A DNA stretch of 64,000 nucleotides from Bog-532 sp963830385 (lineage in GTDB: Bacteria > Actinomycetota > Actinomycetes > Streptosporangiales > Streptosporangiaceae), in contig CAWHMD010000002.1 of assembly GCA_963830385.1 (NCBI GenBank), forward strand, positions 310,001 to 374,000, read 5' to 3'. A program made the translations under genes and the position numbers. This document shows, piece after piece, positions 36,350 through 48,426 of this stretch. The notes beneath the pieces are model-generated. The model was not told where the DNA came from, ran no database searches, and was given only the letters and a program-made list of their open reading frames with translations. Numbering within the stretch: the first letter of the stretch is position 1; every line of letters starts with the position of its first letter.

Positions 36350-37141
36350 GTGGCGTGGCTGGCCGGCACCTCCGGGTGGATGTACCGGGACTGGCGGGAC
36401 GTGCTGTATCCGCAGGGTGTGCCGCAAAGGCTGTGGCTGGAGCACTACGCGGAGCAGTTCGCCACCGTCGAGAACAACAACTCGTTCTACCGGCTGCCGT
36501 CCCGTGAGGCGTTCGCGGCCTGGGCCGAGCGGACCCCGGACGGGTTCGTGATGACGGTGAAGGCCAGCCGCTACCTGACCCACGTCCGGCGACTGAAGGA
36601 CCCGGCCGAACCGGTCCAGCGGCTGCTCGACGCGGCCACCGGGCTGGGCACCCGGCTGGGCCCGGTACTGCTGCAGCTACCGCCCACCTGGAAGGGTGAT
36701 CCCGGCCTGCTGGACGATTGCCTGGCCGAATTCGCCCGGCGGGGGCCGCGCGGGCTGCGGGTGGCGGTCGAGTTGCGGCACGAATCGTGCTGGACCGAGG
36801 AGATGCGCGCAGTGCTGACCAGCCGGGGGGCGGCGCTGGTGTGGGCGGACCGGGGCGGGTCGCCGCAGGCGCCGCTCTGGCGGACCGCCGGCTGGGGTTA
36901 CCTGCGGCCGCACGAGGGGACGGCCGAGCCGTGGCCCCGGTACCGGCCCGCCACCTTGCGGGCCTGGGTCAAGCGGCTGGCCGAGGCCTGGCCGGACGGC
37001 GAAGACGTGTACGTGTACTTCAACAACGACCCGGGCGGGGCGGCCATCTACGACGTGGTGGGGTTCGCGGGGGCGGCGCGCAAGGCCGGGCACGAGGTGA
37101 GCCGGGTGCCGGGAGAGGTTCCGGTGATGGCCGGGCGCTGA
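36350..37141 (+). CDS. DUF72 family protein
   Basis: A 263-residue TIM-barrel-like protein. GTSGWMYRDWRDVLYP at the start, NNSFYRLPS and VKASRYLTHVRRL are typical of DUF72 (YecE-like), and YVYFNNDPGGAAIYDV is at the C-terminus. The GTG follows GGGTGAGG. The biochemical role of the family is not settled. It is likely co-transcribed with the reductase at 35704. Confidence 0.88.
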   Translation: MAWLAGTSGWMYRDWRDVLYPQGVPQRLWLEHYAEQFATVENNNSFYRLPSREAFAAWAERTPDGFVMTVKASRYLTHVRRLKDPAEPVQRLLDAATGLGTRLGPVLLQLPPTWKGDPGLLDDCLAEFARRGPRGLRVAVELRHESCWTEEMRAVLTSRGAALVWADRGGSPQAPLWRTAGWGYLRPHEGTAEPWPRYRPATLRAWVKRLAEAWPDGEDVYVYFNNDPGGAAIYDVVGFAGAARKAGHEVSRVPGEVPVMAGR

Positions 37142-37187
37142 GGGGCGCCTGGGGCTGGCGAGCCTTTGTGGCTGGCCGGGCCAGAAC

Positions 37188-41105
<3,918 letters not shown>

Positions 41106-41288
41106 CGCTGCTCCCTGTCAGGCTCGTAGCCAGGTGTGGGCAGATCGTGACACACGACCTGTGCCAGCGCGTAAACAGAACGTTTGCCGCATGGCAACAT
41201 TAGAAGAGCCGGGACCGGCTCGGGCGCGTATCCATTGCTTTCATGGTCCCATAGGGAGCTAGCCCGGAGAAGGCCAGCGCGACCGGCG

Positions 41289-41303
41289 GGGTATGACATA
41301 CCC
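41289..41303. promoter_or_regulatory. Palindrome before the ANTAR/SpoIIE gene
   Basis: GGGTATGACATACCC has perfect 6-base arms around GAC, 26 bases before the GTG at 41329. GGGTAT also resembles the -10 box of SigB/SigF-type promoters, but no GTTT box was found at the right distance upstream. Confidence 0.35.
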
Positions 41304-41328
41304 AGGGACAACGGAAGGTCGGTGAGCG

Positions 41329-43709
41329 GTGTCCACTCCTGGTGATTCCGGCCGGGGTGAGGAGCTCCTGCGGCTGGCCGCGGTCATCGCCCGCCAGCGG
41401 CAGGAGCTGGAGCAGGCGCGGGTGGCGGCGGCGGCCCGCTCGGTGGCCGACATGGCCGCGGGCGTGCTGATCGAGCGGCTCGGCTGCTCACCGGCCGAGG
41501 CCGCCCGTCAGCTGGCCGCGCTCGCCCGGGAGGCGGGCACCCCGGTGGCCGAGATCGCGGCCGCCATCATCAGCCCGGACGCCAGCGATGACTCCGGCCG
41601 GGACCCGGCGGGCCCGCCGCGGGCGACCGACGCGGTGCGGCAGAACCAGCTGGCGGCGGCGGCCGGCGCCCGGGCCGCCGACGGCGCCGAGTTCGCGGCC
41701 GCGGTGCTCGACCAGGCGCTGGCCCCGCTGGGGGCGGCGGCGGTGGCGCTGTGGCTGATCGGGGCGGACGGCAGCCTGGGGCTGCTCGGGGAGGCGGGCC
41801 TGGGCCCGGCCGAGGCCGGCCGCTGGCGCTGGATCCCGCCGCAGATGGACTGCCGGGAACAACGGGTCGCGGGTGGCCAGCCGGACCTGTGGCTGCCCGG
41901 TCCGGGCGCGGCCGGCCGGCTGACCGACGACGTGCCGGTGCCGGCCGCTGGCCGCTGGCCGGACGGCGCGCGCACGGTCATCGCCCTGCTCGACCAGGCT
42001 TCGGTCCCGCTCGGGGTGATGGAGATCTGCTGGCCGCGCCCGCGCACCGACTTCCCGGACGCGCTGCGCCAGCAGGTCCGCGACCTCGCGCAGGCCTGCG
42101 CCCAGCTGCTCAGTGCCCGGGTGGAGCGGGGCGAGCTGCCCCTGGTGCGGTCCCGGCCCGCGCTCCGGGGCCTGCTCGGCGGGCTGCTGGAGACGGTGCT
42201 GGTGGCGTCCCCGGTGCGCGACGGCACCGGCGCGGTGACCGACTTCCGCATCGACTACGCGACCCCGAGCGGGCCGGACAGTGCCAGCCAAAACAGGCCA
42301 GCCAAAACAGCGGCGGCCAGAACAGCGGCGACCCGGCCGGCCGCACGCTGGTGGAGGCTTACCCGCTCGTCGCGACGGCGGGCGGAATGCTCGACCGCGC
42401 GATCCAGGCGCTGGCCACCGGGCAGCCCCAGTTCCTGCCCGGCCCGATCACCGGCACCCCGGCCGACGCCATGACCAGCGCGATCGCCGACGTCCGGATC
42501 GTGCGGTTCTTCGACGGGGTGGTGATCGCCTGGCGGATCGCCGCCGAGGCGGACCGGCTGAACGCCCTGCTCGGGCAGATCCAGCGGCTCGGGCGGATCG
42601 GCGGCTGGCAGGAGAACCTGCTGACCGGCCGGCCGGACTGGACCGACGCGGCGTTCGCGTTGTTCGGGCTGCCTGCCCGCGAGGGCACCGCCATCCCCCT
42701 GGCCGACCTGCACAGCTACGTGACCGGGGCCGACGTGCCGGCGTTGCGGGAGTTCCGCGACACGCTGCTGCGGACCGGGCGGCCCGCCAGCACGACGTTC
42801 CGGATCGTCCGGGCCGACGACGGCAGCGTGCGGCAGATCCGGGTGTTCGCCGAGCCGGTGCTCGGCCCGGCCGGTACGGCCGAGTCGGTGCGCGGCGCGT
42901 TCCAGGACATCAGCGCCGAGTACCAGACCCGGGTGGTGCTGGCCGCCACCCAGGACCAGCTGGCCGACAGCGAGCAGCGGGCCGAGGAGGAGCACCTGCT
43001 GGCGGTCCGGCTGCAGCGGGCCATCCTGCCGCCCAGCGCCCAGCCGGTCGATGCGGCCGGTATCGAGGTCGCGGTGCGCTACCGGCCGGCCGGGCCCGGT
43101 CACCTGGTCGGCGGCGACTGGTACGACACGCAGCTGCTCCCCAGCAAGGACGTGCTGCTGGTGGTGGGGGACATCGCCGGGCACGGCATCGACGCGGTGA
43201 CCGGCATGGTGGCGGCCCGCAACTGCCTGCGCGGGCTGGCCATCACCGGGGCCGGTCCGGGGGCGCTGCTGGCCTACCTGAACAGCGCGCTCTGCCACCT
43301 GATCGACGGGGTGGTGGGGACCGTGGTGTGCGGGCTGTACCGCCCGTCCGAGCGGGTCCTGCGCTGGTCGCGGGCCGGCCACCTGCCGCCGGTCCTCATC
43401 CGCGACGGCCAGGCGACCGCGCTGCCGCTGCCGCAGGGGGTGCTGCTGGGCAGCGCCCCGGACGCCCGCTACGAGGAGTTCACCACCCCGCTGGCCATCG
43501 GGGACACGATCCTGCTGTTCACCGACGGGCTGATCGAGCGCCGGGACACCCCGATCAACGAGGCGCTGGACGAGTTCGCCCGGCGGGCGGCCCAGCCCTT
43601 CCAGTCCAGGCCGCAGCCGTCGGCCGCCCGGCTGGCCGACCACGTCCTGGCCCACGCGGCCTCCGACACCGGCGACGACGCCTGCCTGGTGGCGGTGCGG
43701 ATCCGCTAG
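41329..43709 (+). pseudogene. ANTAR-PAS-SpoIIE phosphatase interrupted by a 14-bp duplication
   Basis: As written, the frame from the GTG at 41329 ends at 42474 after a nonsense tail. The first 322 residues give an ANTAR-like start (SVADMAAGVLIERLGCSPAEAARQL), a GAF-like domain and the beginning of a sensor region. The rest continues in another frame: PAS domain (RLGRIGGWQENLLTG), then a PPM/SpoIIE phosphatase with HLVGGDWYD, VVGDIAGHGIDAV and TGDDACLVAVRIR. The break lies exactly at a perfect 14-base tandem repeat (42283-42310). Removing one copy joins SASQN to SGGQNSGD and restores a 788-residue protein. Such phosphatases dephosphorylate STAS antagonists, and a STAS gene and RsbW-like kinase lie just downstream on the other strand. 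Confidence 0.8.
42283..42310 (+). repeat. Perfect 14-bp tandem duplication inside the phosphatase gene
   Basis: GCCAGCCAAAACAG occurs twice head to tail at 42283-42296 and 42297-42310, and a degenerate copy (GCCAGAACAG) follows. Fourteen is not a multiple of three, so the copy number sets the reading frame. Confidence 0.95.
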
Positions 43710-44049
43710 GAGGGAGCAGCCACGCTGGCGGCGATCGCCTCGTCCACGGTGTCGTACAGCGGCAGCCGGTAGGCCAGCCCGGTGATCCACAGCGCCTTGG
43801 CCGGGCGGTACTGAGCGCCGGCCAGGACCAGCCCGCCGGAGGCGGGCAGCCGCTTGTAGTGACCCATGATCACGGCCAGGCAGCCGGTGTCCATGAACGT
43901 GACCCGGACATGTCGACGATCAGCCGGCGGCGGTCACGGCGGGCCTGGGTCAGGTACTGGTCGAACTGGTCACGCGAGGTCAGGTCCAGGTTCCCTGACA
44001 CCTTGACCACGGTGAACTCGCCGCGCTGCTCAGACGACAAAGACAGCAT
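43706..44049 (-). pseudogene. STAS-domain anti-anti-sigma factor with a frameshift
   Basis: The ATG at 44049 (GAGG upstream) gives MLSLSSEQRGEFTVVKVSGNLDLTSRDQF and LIVDMSG, a normal STAS start. Near 43905 one base is missing; the other frame goes on as MDTGCLAVIMGHYKRLPASGGLVLAG to the stop at 43706. The full protein would have about 114 residues, the usual STAS length, with the phosphorylation-site region DMSG-TFMDTGC. It would bind the anti-sigma ATPase encoded just upstream. Its 3' end touches the phosphatase stop. Confidence 0.75.
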
Positions 44050-44064
44050 GTAACCCGCACCTCA

Positions 44065-44505
44065 TCAGCTCAGGCCCATCCGCAGCAGCACGACGGTGCC
44101 GGACGTGCCCGCTGTGACCTGCAGCCCGTCGCACACCAGGCGGGCCACCTCGAGGCCCATCCCGCCGTGCTCGGCGCCCCGGCGCGGCACCGGGGCGGCG
44201 GCGCTGGCACCGGGCCAGTGGCCCTGGTCGCAGATCTCGGCCAGGCCGGCGCGCCCGTCCACCCACAGCCGCAGGGAGGCCTCCGGCGACCCGTGCCGGA
44301 CCGCGTTGGTGGCGATCTCATTGACCGCGATCACGAAATCGTCGGCGGTGTCGGCGGCCATGCCGGCCCGCAGGGCCCAGGACGCGGTGCGGCGGCGGAC
44401 CAGCGGCAGATCGGCGGCCCGGAACGTCAGATCGACCGGATCGGGCTGCTCGGGACGCGACGCTCCGCGCGAGCGCCGCGAACCGTTTCCCACTCCCCCA
44501 CCCAC
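44065..44505 (-). CDS. Anti-sigma factor ATPase (RsbW-like, HATPase_c_2)
   Basis: A 146-residue GHKL ATPase with the N box NEIATNAVRHG and the G box GGMGLEVARLVCD. Such proteins hold a sigma factor until a STAS antagonist displaces it, or act as serine kinases of the antagonist. The GTG at 44505 is a plausible start; later GTGs are also possible. It is 15 bases upstream of the STAS gene on the same strand, forming a partner-switch pair with the phosphatase at 41329. Confidence 0.82.
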   Translation of the reverse strand: MGGGVGNGSRRSRGASRPEQPDPVDLTFRAADLPLVRRRTASWALRAGMAADTADDFVIAVNEIATNAVRHGSPEASLRLWVDGRAGLAEICDQGHWPGASAAAPVPRRGAEHGGMGLEVARLVCDGLQVTAGTSGTVVLLRMGLS

Positions 44506-44609
44506 CTTGCCGACCGCCGGGAACGCCGAACAAGAAGCCTTCTGCCCAGCTTTGGCGCCACCATCCCACCCAACGTCAAATCTCTGGCTGCGGGCGGCGT
44601 CATCCGATT

Positions 44610-44623
44610 GTGAACGCTATCAC
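44610..44623. promoter_or_regulatory. LacI-type operator-like dyad before the GH127 gene
   Basis: GTGAACGCTATCAC has matching outer GTGA/TCAC arms and the GAACGCT core common in actinobacterial LacI-family sites that control glycosidases. It lies about 95 bases before the start at 44716. No LacI gene is present in the window. Confidence 0.4.
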
Positions 44624-44715
44624 CCGGGCAACGGCCGGGCGCTTGACGCTCGCCCGGGCCGGCCCGGTAGCCTCGCCGAGAAAAGCTATTCCCGCTTGGC
44701 GTGGCAGGAGCCGAC

Positions 44716-46713
44716 GTGACTGACCTGGACGCATCACCGCGCACGGCCACCCCCACCCGGGTGCAGGCCGGCCCGGCCAGCCCGACCGCCGCCGCGCGGA
44801 CCGCGCACCGGCCGCTGACCGGGCCGGGGGCGGCGCTGACGGGGGGCCTGCTGCACGACTGGCAGCAGCGCAACCGTGAGGCGAGCCTGCCGCTGGCCCT
44901 GCGCCAGCTGGAGGTGGCCGGCAACCTGGACAACCTGCGGGCGGCCGCCAGGCCGGCGGGCGATACCGGCGGCAAGGCCGGGTACCACGGCCCGGTGTTC
45001 ATGGACTCCGACATCTACAAGACGCTCGAGGCGATCGGCTGGGAGCTGGCCCGCGACCCCGGCGGCGGGACCGGCAGTGACATCTGGCGGGCCCTGAGCG
45101 GCTTCGTGGCCAGCACGATCCCGCTGCTCGAGCAGGCCCAGGAGCCCGACGGCTACCTGGACTCCTACATCCAGGTCAGCGGCGAGCCCCGGTACGGGCG
45201 GCTGGCCTGGAGCCACGAGATGTACTGCGCGGGCCACCTCATCCAGGCCGCGGTGGCGATGCGCCGGACGGCCGGGCACGACGAGCTGGCCGGGCGGTTG
45301 CTGGCGGTCGCCGAGCGGGTGGCCGATCAGCTGGTGGCCACGTTCGCCGGGCAGGAGAAGGGCCTGGACGGTCACCCCGAGGTCGAGACCGCGCTGGCCG
45401 AGCTCTACCGGGAGACCGGCCACCGCGCCTACCTGGACCTGGCCCGCCAGTTCGTCGACCAGCGCGGGCACGGGCTGGCCGGGGACTCCGGCCGCGGGCA
45501 CCGGTACCTGCAGGACCACCTGCCGGTGCGGGAGGCGGTCACCGAGGAGGGTCACGCGGTCCGCGCCCTGTATCTGGAGGCCGGGGTGGCCGACGTGGCC
45601 AGCGAGACCGGCGACGCGGACCTGCTGGCCTCCTCGATCCGCCGCTGGGAGGACATGGTCGCGGCCAAGACCTACCTGACCGGCGGCAACGGCTCCCGGC
45701 ACTCCGACGAGGCGTTCGGTGACCGGTACGAGCTGCCCCCGGACCGGGCCTACAACGAGACCTGCGCCGCCATCGCCAGCTTCCACTGGTCCTGGCGGCT
45801 GCTGCTGGCCACCGGCGAGGCCCGCTACGCCGACCTGATGGAACGCCTGCTCTACAACGCCTTCGGCGCCTCGATCTCCACCGACGGGCAGCGCTTCTTC
45901 TACGTCAACCCGCTCCAGCGCCGCTACGACCACGTCGAGGAGGACGAGGAGGCCCGGCGGCACGAGTGGTTCTCCTGCGCCTGCTGCCCGCCGAACATCA
46001 TGCGGCTCCTGGCCTCGCTGCAGCATTACCTGGCGACCACGGCCGGTGAGACCCTTTACCTGCATCAGTTCACCGGCGCCACCGTGCAGGCGCCGCTGGC
46101 CGGCGGCACGCTGGACGTAACCGTGGCCGCGGGCCTGCCCTGGTCGGGCGACGTCACGGTGCAGGTCAGGCAGGCGCCACCCGGTCCCTGCGGGCTGGCC
46201 GTGCGGGTCCCGGCCTGGAGCGCCCCGCCGCGGCTGCTGGTCAACGGCGAGCCGGCCGAGGCCAGCGCGACCCCGGGCTACCTGACCGTGACCCGGAGCT
46301 GGCAGCCGGGTGACGTGCTGGCCTGGACCTTCGCGCTGACCCCGCGGTGGGTGTACCCGCACCCGCGGATCGACGCGGTCCGGGGCTGCACCGCGATCGA
46401 GCGCGGCCCGCTGGTCTATTGCTTCGAGCAGGTGGACCAGGCGGACGGCACCGACCTGGACGACCTCGCGCTGGTGGCCGGCAGCGCGCTGATCGACCAG
46501 CCGGCCACGCTGCCCGAGGTCGGCCAGACCGTGCTGGTGGAAACGGAGGCACGGCCGCTGCGGGCGGGCCGGCCCGGCGAGCTGCCCTACCCGCCTGCGT
46601 TCCCGCCCCAGTCGCCCGGTACCGCGCAGCGGGCCACCGCGGTGCCCTACTTCCAGTGGGACAACCGGGACGGCCGGCCCATGCGGGTCTGGTTGCCGGC
46701 CATCATGGCTTGA
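44716..46713 (+). CDS. GH127 family glycosidase (beta-L-arabinofuranosidase type)
   Basis: A 665-residue (alpha/alpha)6-barrel enzyme. Glu332 (SDEAFG) fits the acid, Glu348 and Cys350 (YNETC) the zinc ligands, and Cys423/Cys424 (CACCPPN) the nucleophile and last ligand; the spacing of these residues matches HypBA1 of Bifidobacterium. Beta-sandwich domains follow. No signal peptide, so it is cytoplasmic. The GTG at 44716, after GGAG, is preferred over the GTG at 44701. A LacI-like operator lies upstream. It probably removes L-arabinofuranose from imported oligosaccharides. Confidence 0.9.
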   Translation: MTDLDASPRTATPTRVQAGPASPTAAARTAHRPLTGPGAALTGGLLHDWQQRNREASLPLALRQLEVAGNLDNLRAAARPAGDTGGKAGYHGPVFMDSDIYKTLEAIGWELARDPGGGTGSDIWRALSGFVASTIPLLEQAQEPDGYLDSYIQVSGEPRYGRLAWSHEMYCAGHLIQAAVAMRRTAGHDELAGRLLAVAERVADQLVATFAGQEKGLDGHPEVETALAELYRETGHRAYLDLARQFVDQRGHGLAGDSGRGHRYLQDHLPVREAVTEEGHAVRALYLEAGVADVASETGDADLLASSIRRWEDMVAAKTYLTGGNGSRHSDEAFGDRYELPPDRAYNETCAAIASFHWSWRLLLATGEARYADLMERLLYNAFGASISTDGQRFFYVNPLQRRYDHVEEDEEARRHEWFSCACCPPNIMRLLASLQHYLATTAGETLYLHQFTGATVQAPLAGGTLDVTVAAGLPWSGDVTVQVRQAPPGPCGLAVRVPAWSAPPRLLVNGEPAEASATPGYLTVTRSWQPGDVLAWTFALTPRWVYPHPRIDAVRGCTAIERGPLVYCFEQVDQADGTDLDDLALVAGSALIDQPATLPEVGQTVLVETEARPLRAGRPGELPYPPAFPPQSPGTAQRATAVPYFQWDNRDGRPMRVWLPAIMA

Positions 46714-47277
46714 ATGACGATCACGGTACGGGCGGCGGCCCCGGCCGACGCGGCCGCGCTGGCGGCGATCTACGCGCCGGTGGTGACCGGCACCGCCATC
46801 TCCTTCGAGGAGGCGCCGCCCGGGCCGGACGAGATCAGCCGCCGGATGGCGGCCCGCCCGCGGCTGCCCTGGCTGGTGGCCGACGACGGCGGCCGGGTGG
46901 CCGGATACGCTTACGCGTCGGCGCACCGGCGGCCGGCCTACCGCTGGTCGGCGGAGTGCTCGGTGTACCTGGACCCGGCCTATCAGGGCCAGGGGCTGGG
47001 CCGCCGGCTCTACGAACGGCTGATCGAGCAGGTCCGGGGGCTGGGCTACCGGTCGCTGCTGGCCGGTATCGCGCTGCCGAACCCGGCCAGCGTGGGCCTG
47101 CACGAGACGCTGGGGTTCGCGCCGGTCGGGGTGTACCGGGCCGTCGGCTACAAGCACGGCGCCTGGCGGGACGTGGGCTGGTGGCAGCTCACCCTGGCCG
47201 AGCCAGAAGCCCTGGCCGGGCCGGGGCCCGAGCCGGCCGAGCCGCGGCCCTGGTCCCCTGCGCCGGGGCAGGCCTGA
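46714..47277 (+). CDS. GNAT acetyltransferase, phosphinothricin-acetyltransferase-like
   Basis: A 187-residue GNAT protein starting directly after the GH127 stop. The acetyl-CoA loop QGQGLGRRLYERL is at about 88-100, and the block IALPNPASVGLHETLGFAPVGVYRAVGYKHGAWRDVGWW is typical of the Pat/Bar/YncA group, which N-acetylates phosphinothricin, methionine sulfone or related amino acids. The last 20 residues are Pro-rich. Actual substrate unknown. Confidence 0.85.
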   Translation: MTITVRAAAPADAAALAAIYAPVVTGTAISFEEAPPGPDEISRRMAARPRLPWLVADDGGRVAGYAYASAHRRPAYRWSAECSVYLDPAYQGQGLGRRLYERLIEQVRGLGYRSLLAGIALPNPASVGLHETLGFAPVGVYRAVGYKHGAWRDVGWWQLTLAEPEALAGPGPEPAEPRPWSPAPGQA

Positions 47278-47281
47278 CGCC

Positions 47282-48223
47282 GTGGCCGGCCGCGAACTGG
47301 TGGTCCTCGGCACCGCCAGCCAGGCACCCACCCGGACCCGCAACCACAACGGCTACCTGCTGCGCTGGGACGGCGAGGGCCTGCTGTTCGACCCGGGCGA
47401 GGGCACCCAGCGGCAGATGCTGCTGGCCGGCGTGCGGGCCAGCGAGGTCACCCGGATCTGCGTCACCCACTTCCACGGCGACCACTGCCTGGGGCTGCCG
47501 GGCGTGCTGCAGCGGATCGCGCTGGACCGGGTCGCGCACGACGTCGTCTGCCACTACCCGGCCGAGGGGCAGGAGTACTTCGGCCACCTGCGGCACGCCG
47601 CCTACTTCCACGACGTCGCCTCGATCCGGGAGACCCCGGCCGCCGCCGACCCGGCGGTGCTGGCGGAGACGGTGCTGGCGGAGACGGGCAACTGGCGGCT
47701 CACCGCCCGGCCGTTGTCGCACCGGGTACCGGCCCTGGGTTACCAGCTGACCGAGCCGGACGGCCGCCGGATGCGCCCGGACCGGCTGGCCGCCCTCGGG
47801 ATCAGCGGGCCGGACGTGGGGCGGCTGGCCCGGGACGGGCACCTGGACGTGGCGGGCCGGCCGGTCAGCCTCGACGAGGTGAGCGAGCCGCGGCCCGGCC
47901 AGCGGTTCGCGTTCATCATGGACACCCGGCTCTGCGACAATGCGTTCGCGCTGGCCGAGGGGGCCGACCTGGCCGTGTGCGAGGCGACGTTCCTGGACGG
48001 CGACGCCGAGCTGGCGCCGGCCTACGGGCACCTGACCGCCCGGCAGGCGGGCCAGATCGCGGCCGAGTGCGGGGTGCGCACGCTGGTGCTCAGCCACTTC
48101 TCCCAGCGGTACGCCCGCCAGGATCCGGGCCGGTTCGCGGACGAGGCGGGCGCGGTGTTCGGCGGCGAGATCGTGGTCGCGGCCGACCTTGACCGGGTGC
48201 CGGTCCCCCGTCGGCGAGGCTGA
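47282..48223 (+). CDS. rnz: Ribonuclease Z
   Basis: A 313-residue metallo-beta-lactamase-fold nuclease. HFHGDH (His63, His65, Asp67, His68) and the later MDTRLCDN and VLSHFSQRY motifs fit tRNase Z, which cleaves the 3' trailer of tRNA precursors. It starts at a GTG four bases after the acetyltransferase stop. The length is normal for the short bacterial form. Confidence 0.9.
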   Translation: MAGRELVVLGTASQAPTRTRNHNGYLLRWDGEGLLFDPGEGTQRQMLLAGVRASEVTRICVTHFHGDHCLGLPGVLQRIALDRVAHDVVCHYPAEGQEYFGHLRHAAYFHDVASIRETPAAADPAVLAETVLAETGNWRLTARPLSHRVPALGYQLTEPDGRRMRPDRLAALGISGPDVGRLARDGHLDVAGRPVSLDEVSEPRPGQRFAFIMDTRLCDNAFALAEGADLAVCEATFLDGDAELAPAYGHLTARQAGQIAAECGVRTLVLSHFSQRYARQDPGRFADEAGAVFGGEIVVAADLDRVPVPRRRG

Positions 48224-48387
48224 CGTCCAGCTGGCCCGCAGCCTGCCATGTTCCGCGGTCGCTGGGCGCCCGCCCCGCCGGAGGCCGACGCCCCCCGCGT
48301 ACGGCCCCGGGGCGGAGCTGAGCGGCGGGGACGCCCGGCTGCGCCCGGGCTCCCCGCCGCTGGTGTCCGCTCCCACCTACCTCAGCG

Positions 48388-48420
48388 CCGGGCCCGGTGC
48401 GCGTGTCACACCGGGCCCGG
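48388..48420. terminator. Bidirectional terminator between rnz and the ABC permease
   Basis: CCGGGCCCGGTG (48388-48399) and CACCGGGCCCGG (48409-48420) form a perfect 12-bp stem with a 9-base loop, between two converging genes in a 203-base gap that shows no other feature. Confidence 0.8.
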
Positions 48421-48426
48421 GAACTT

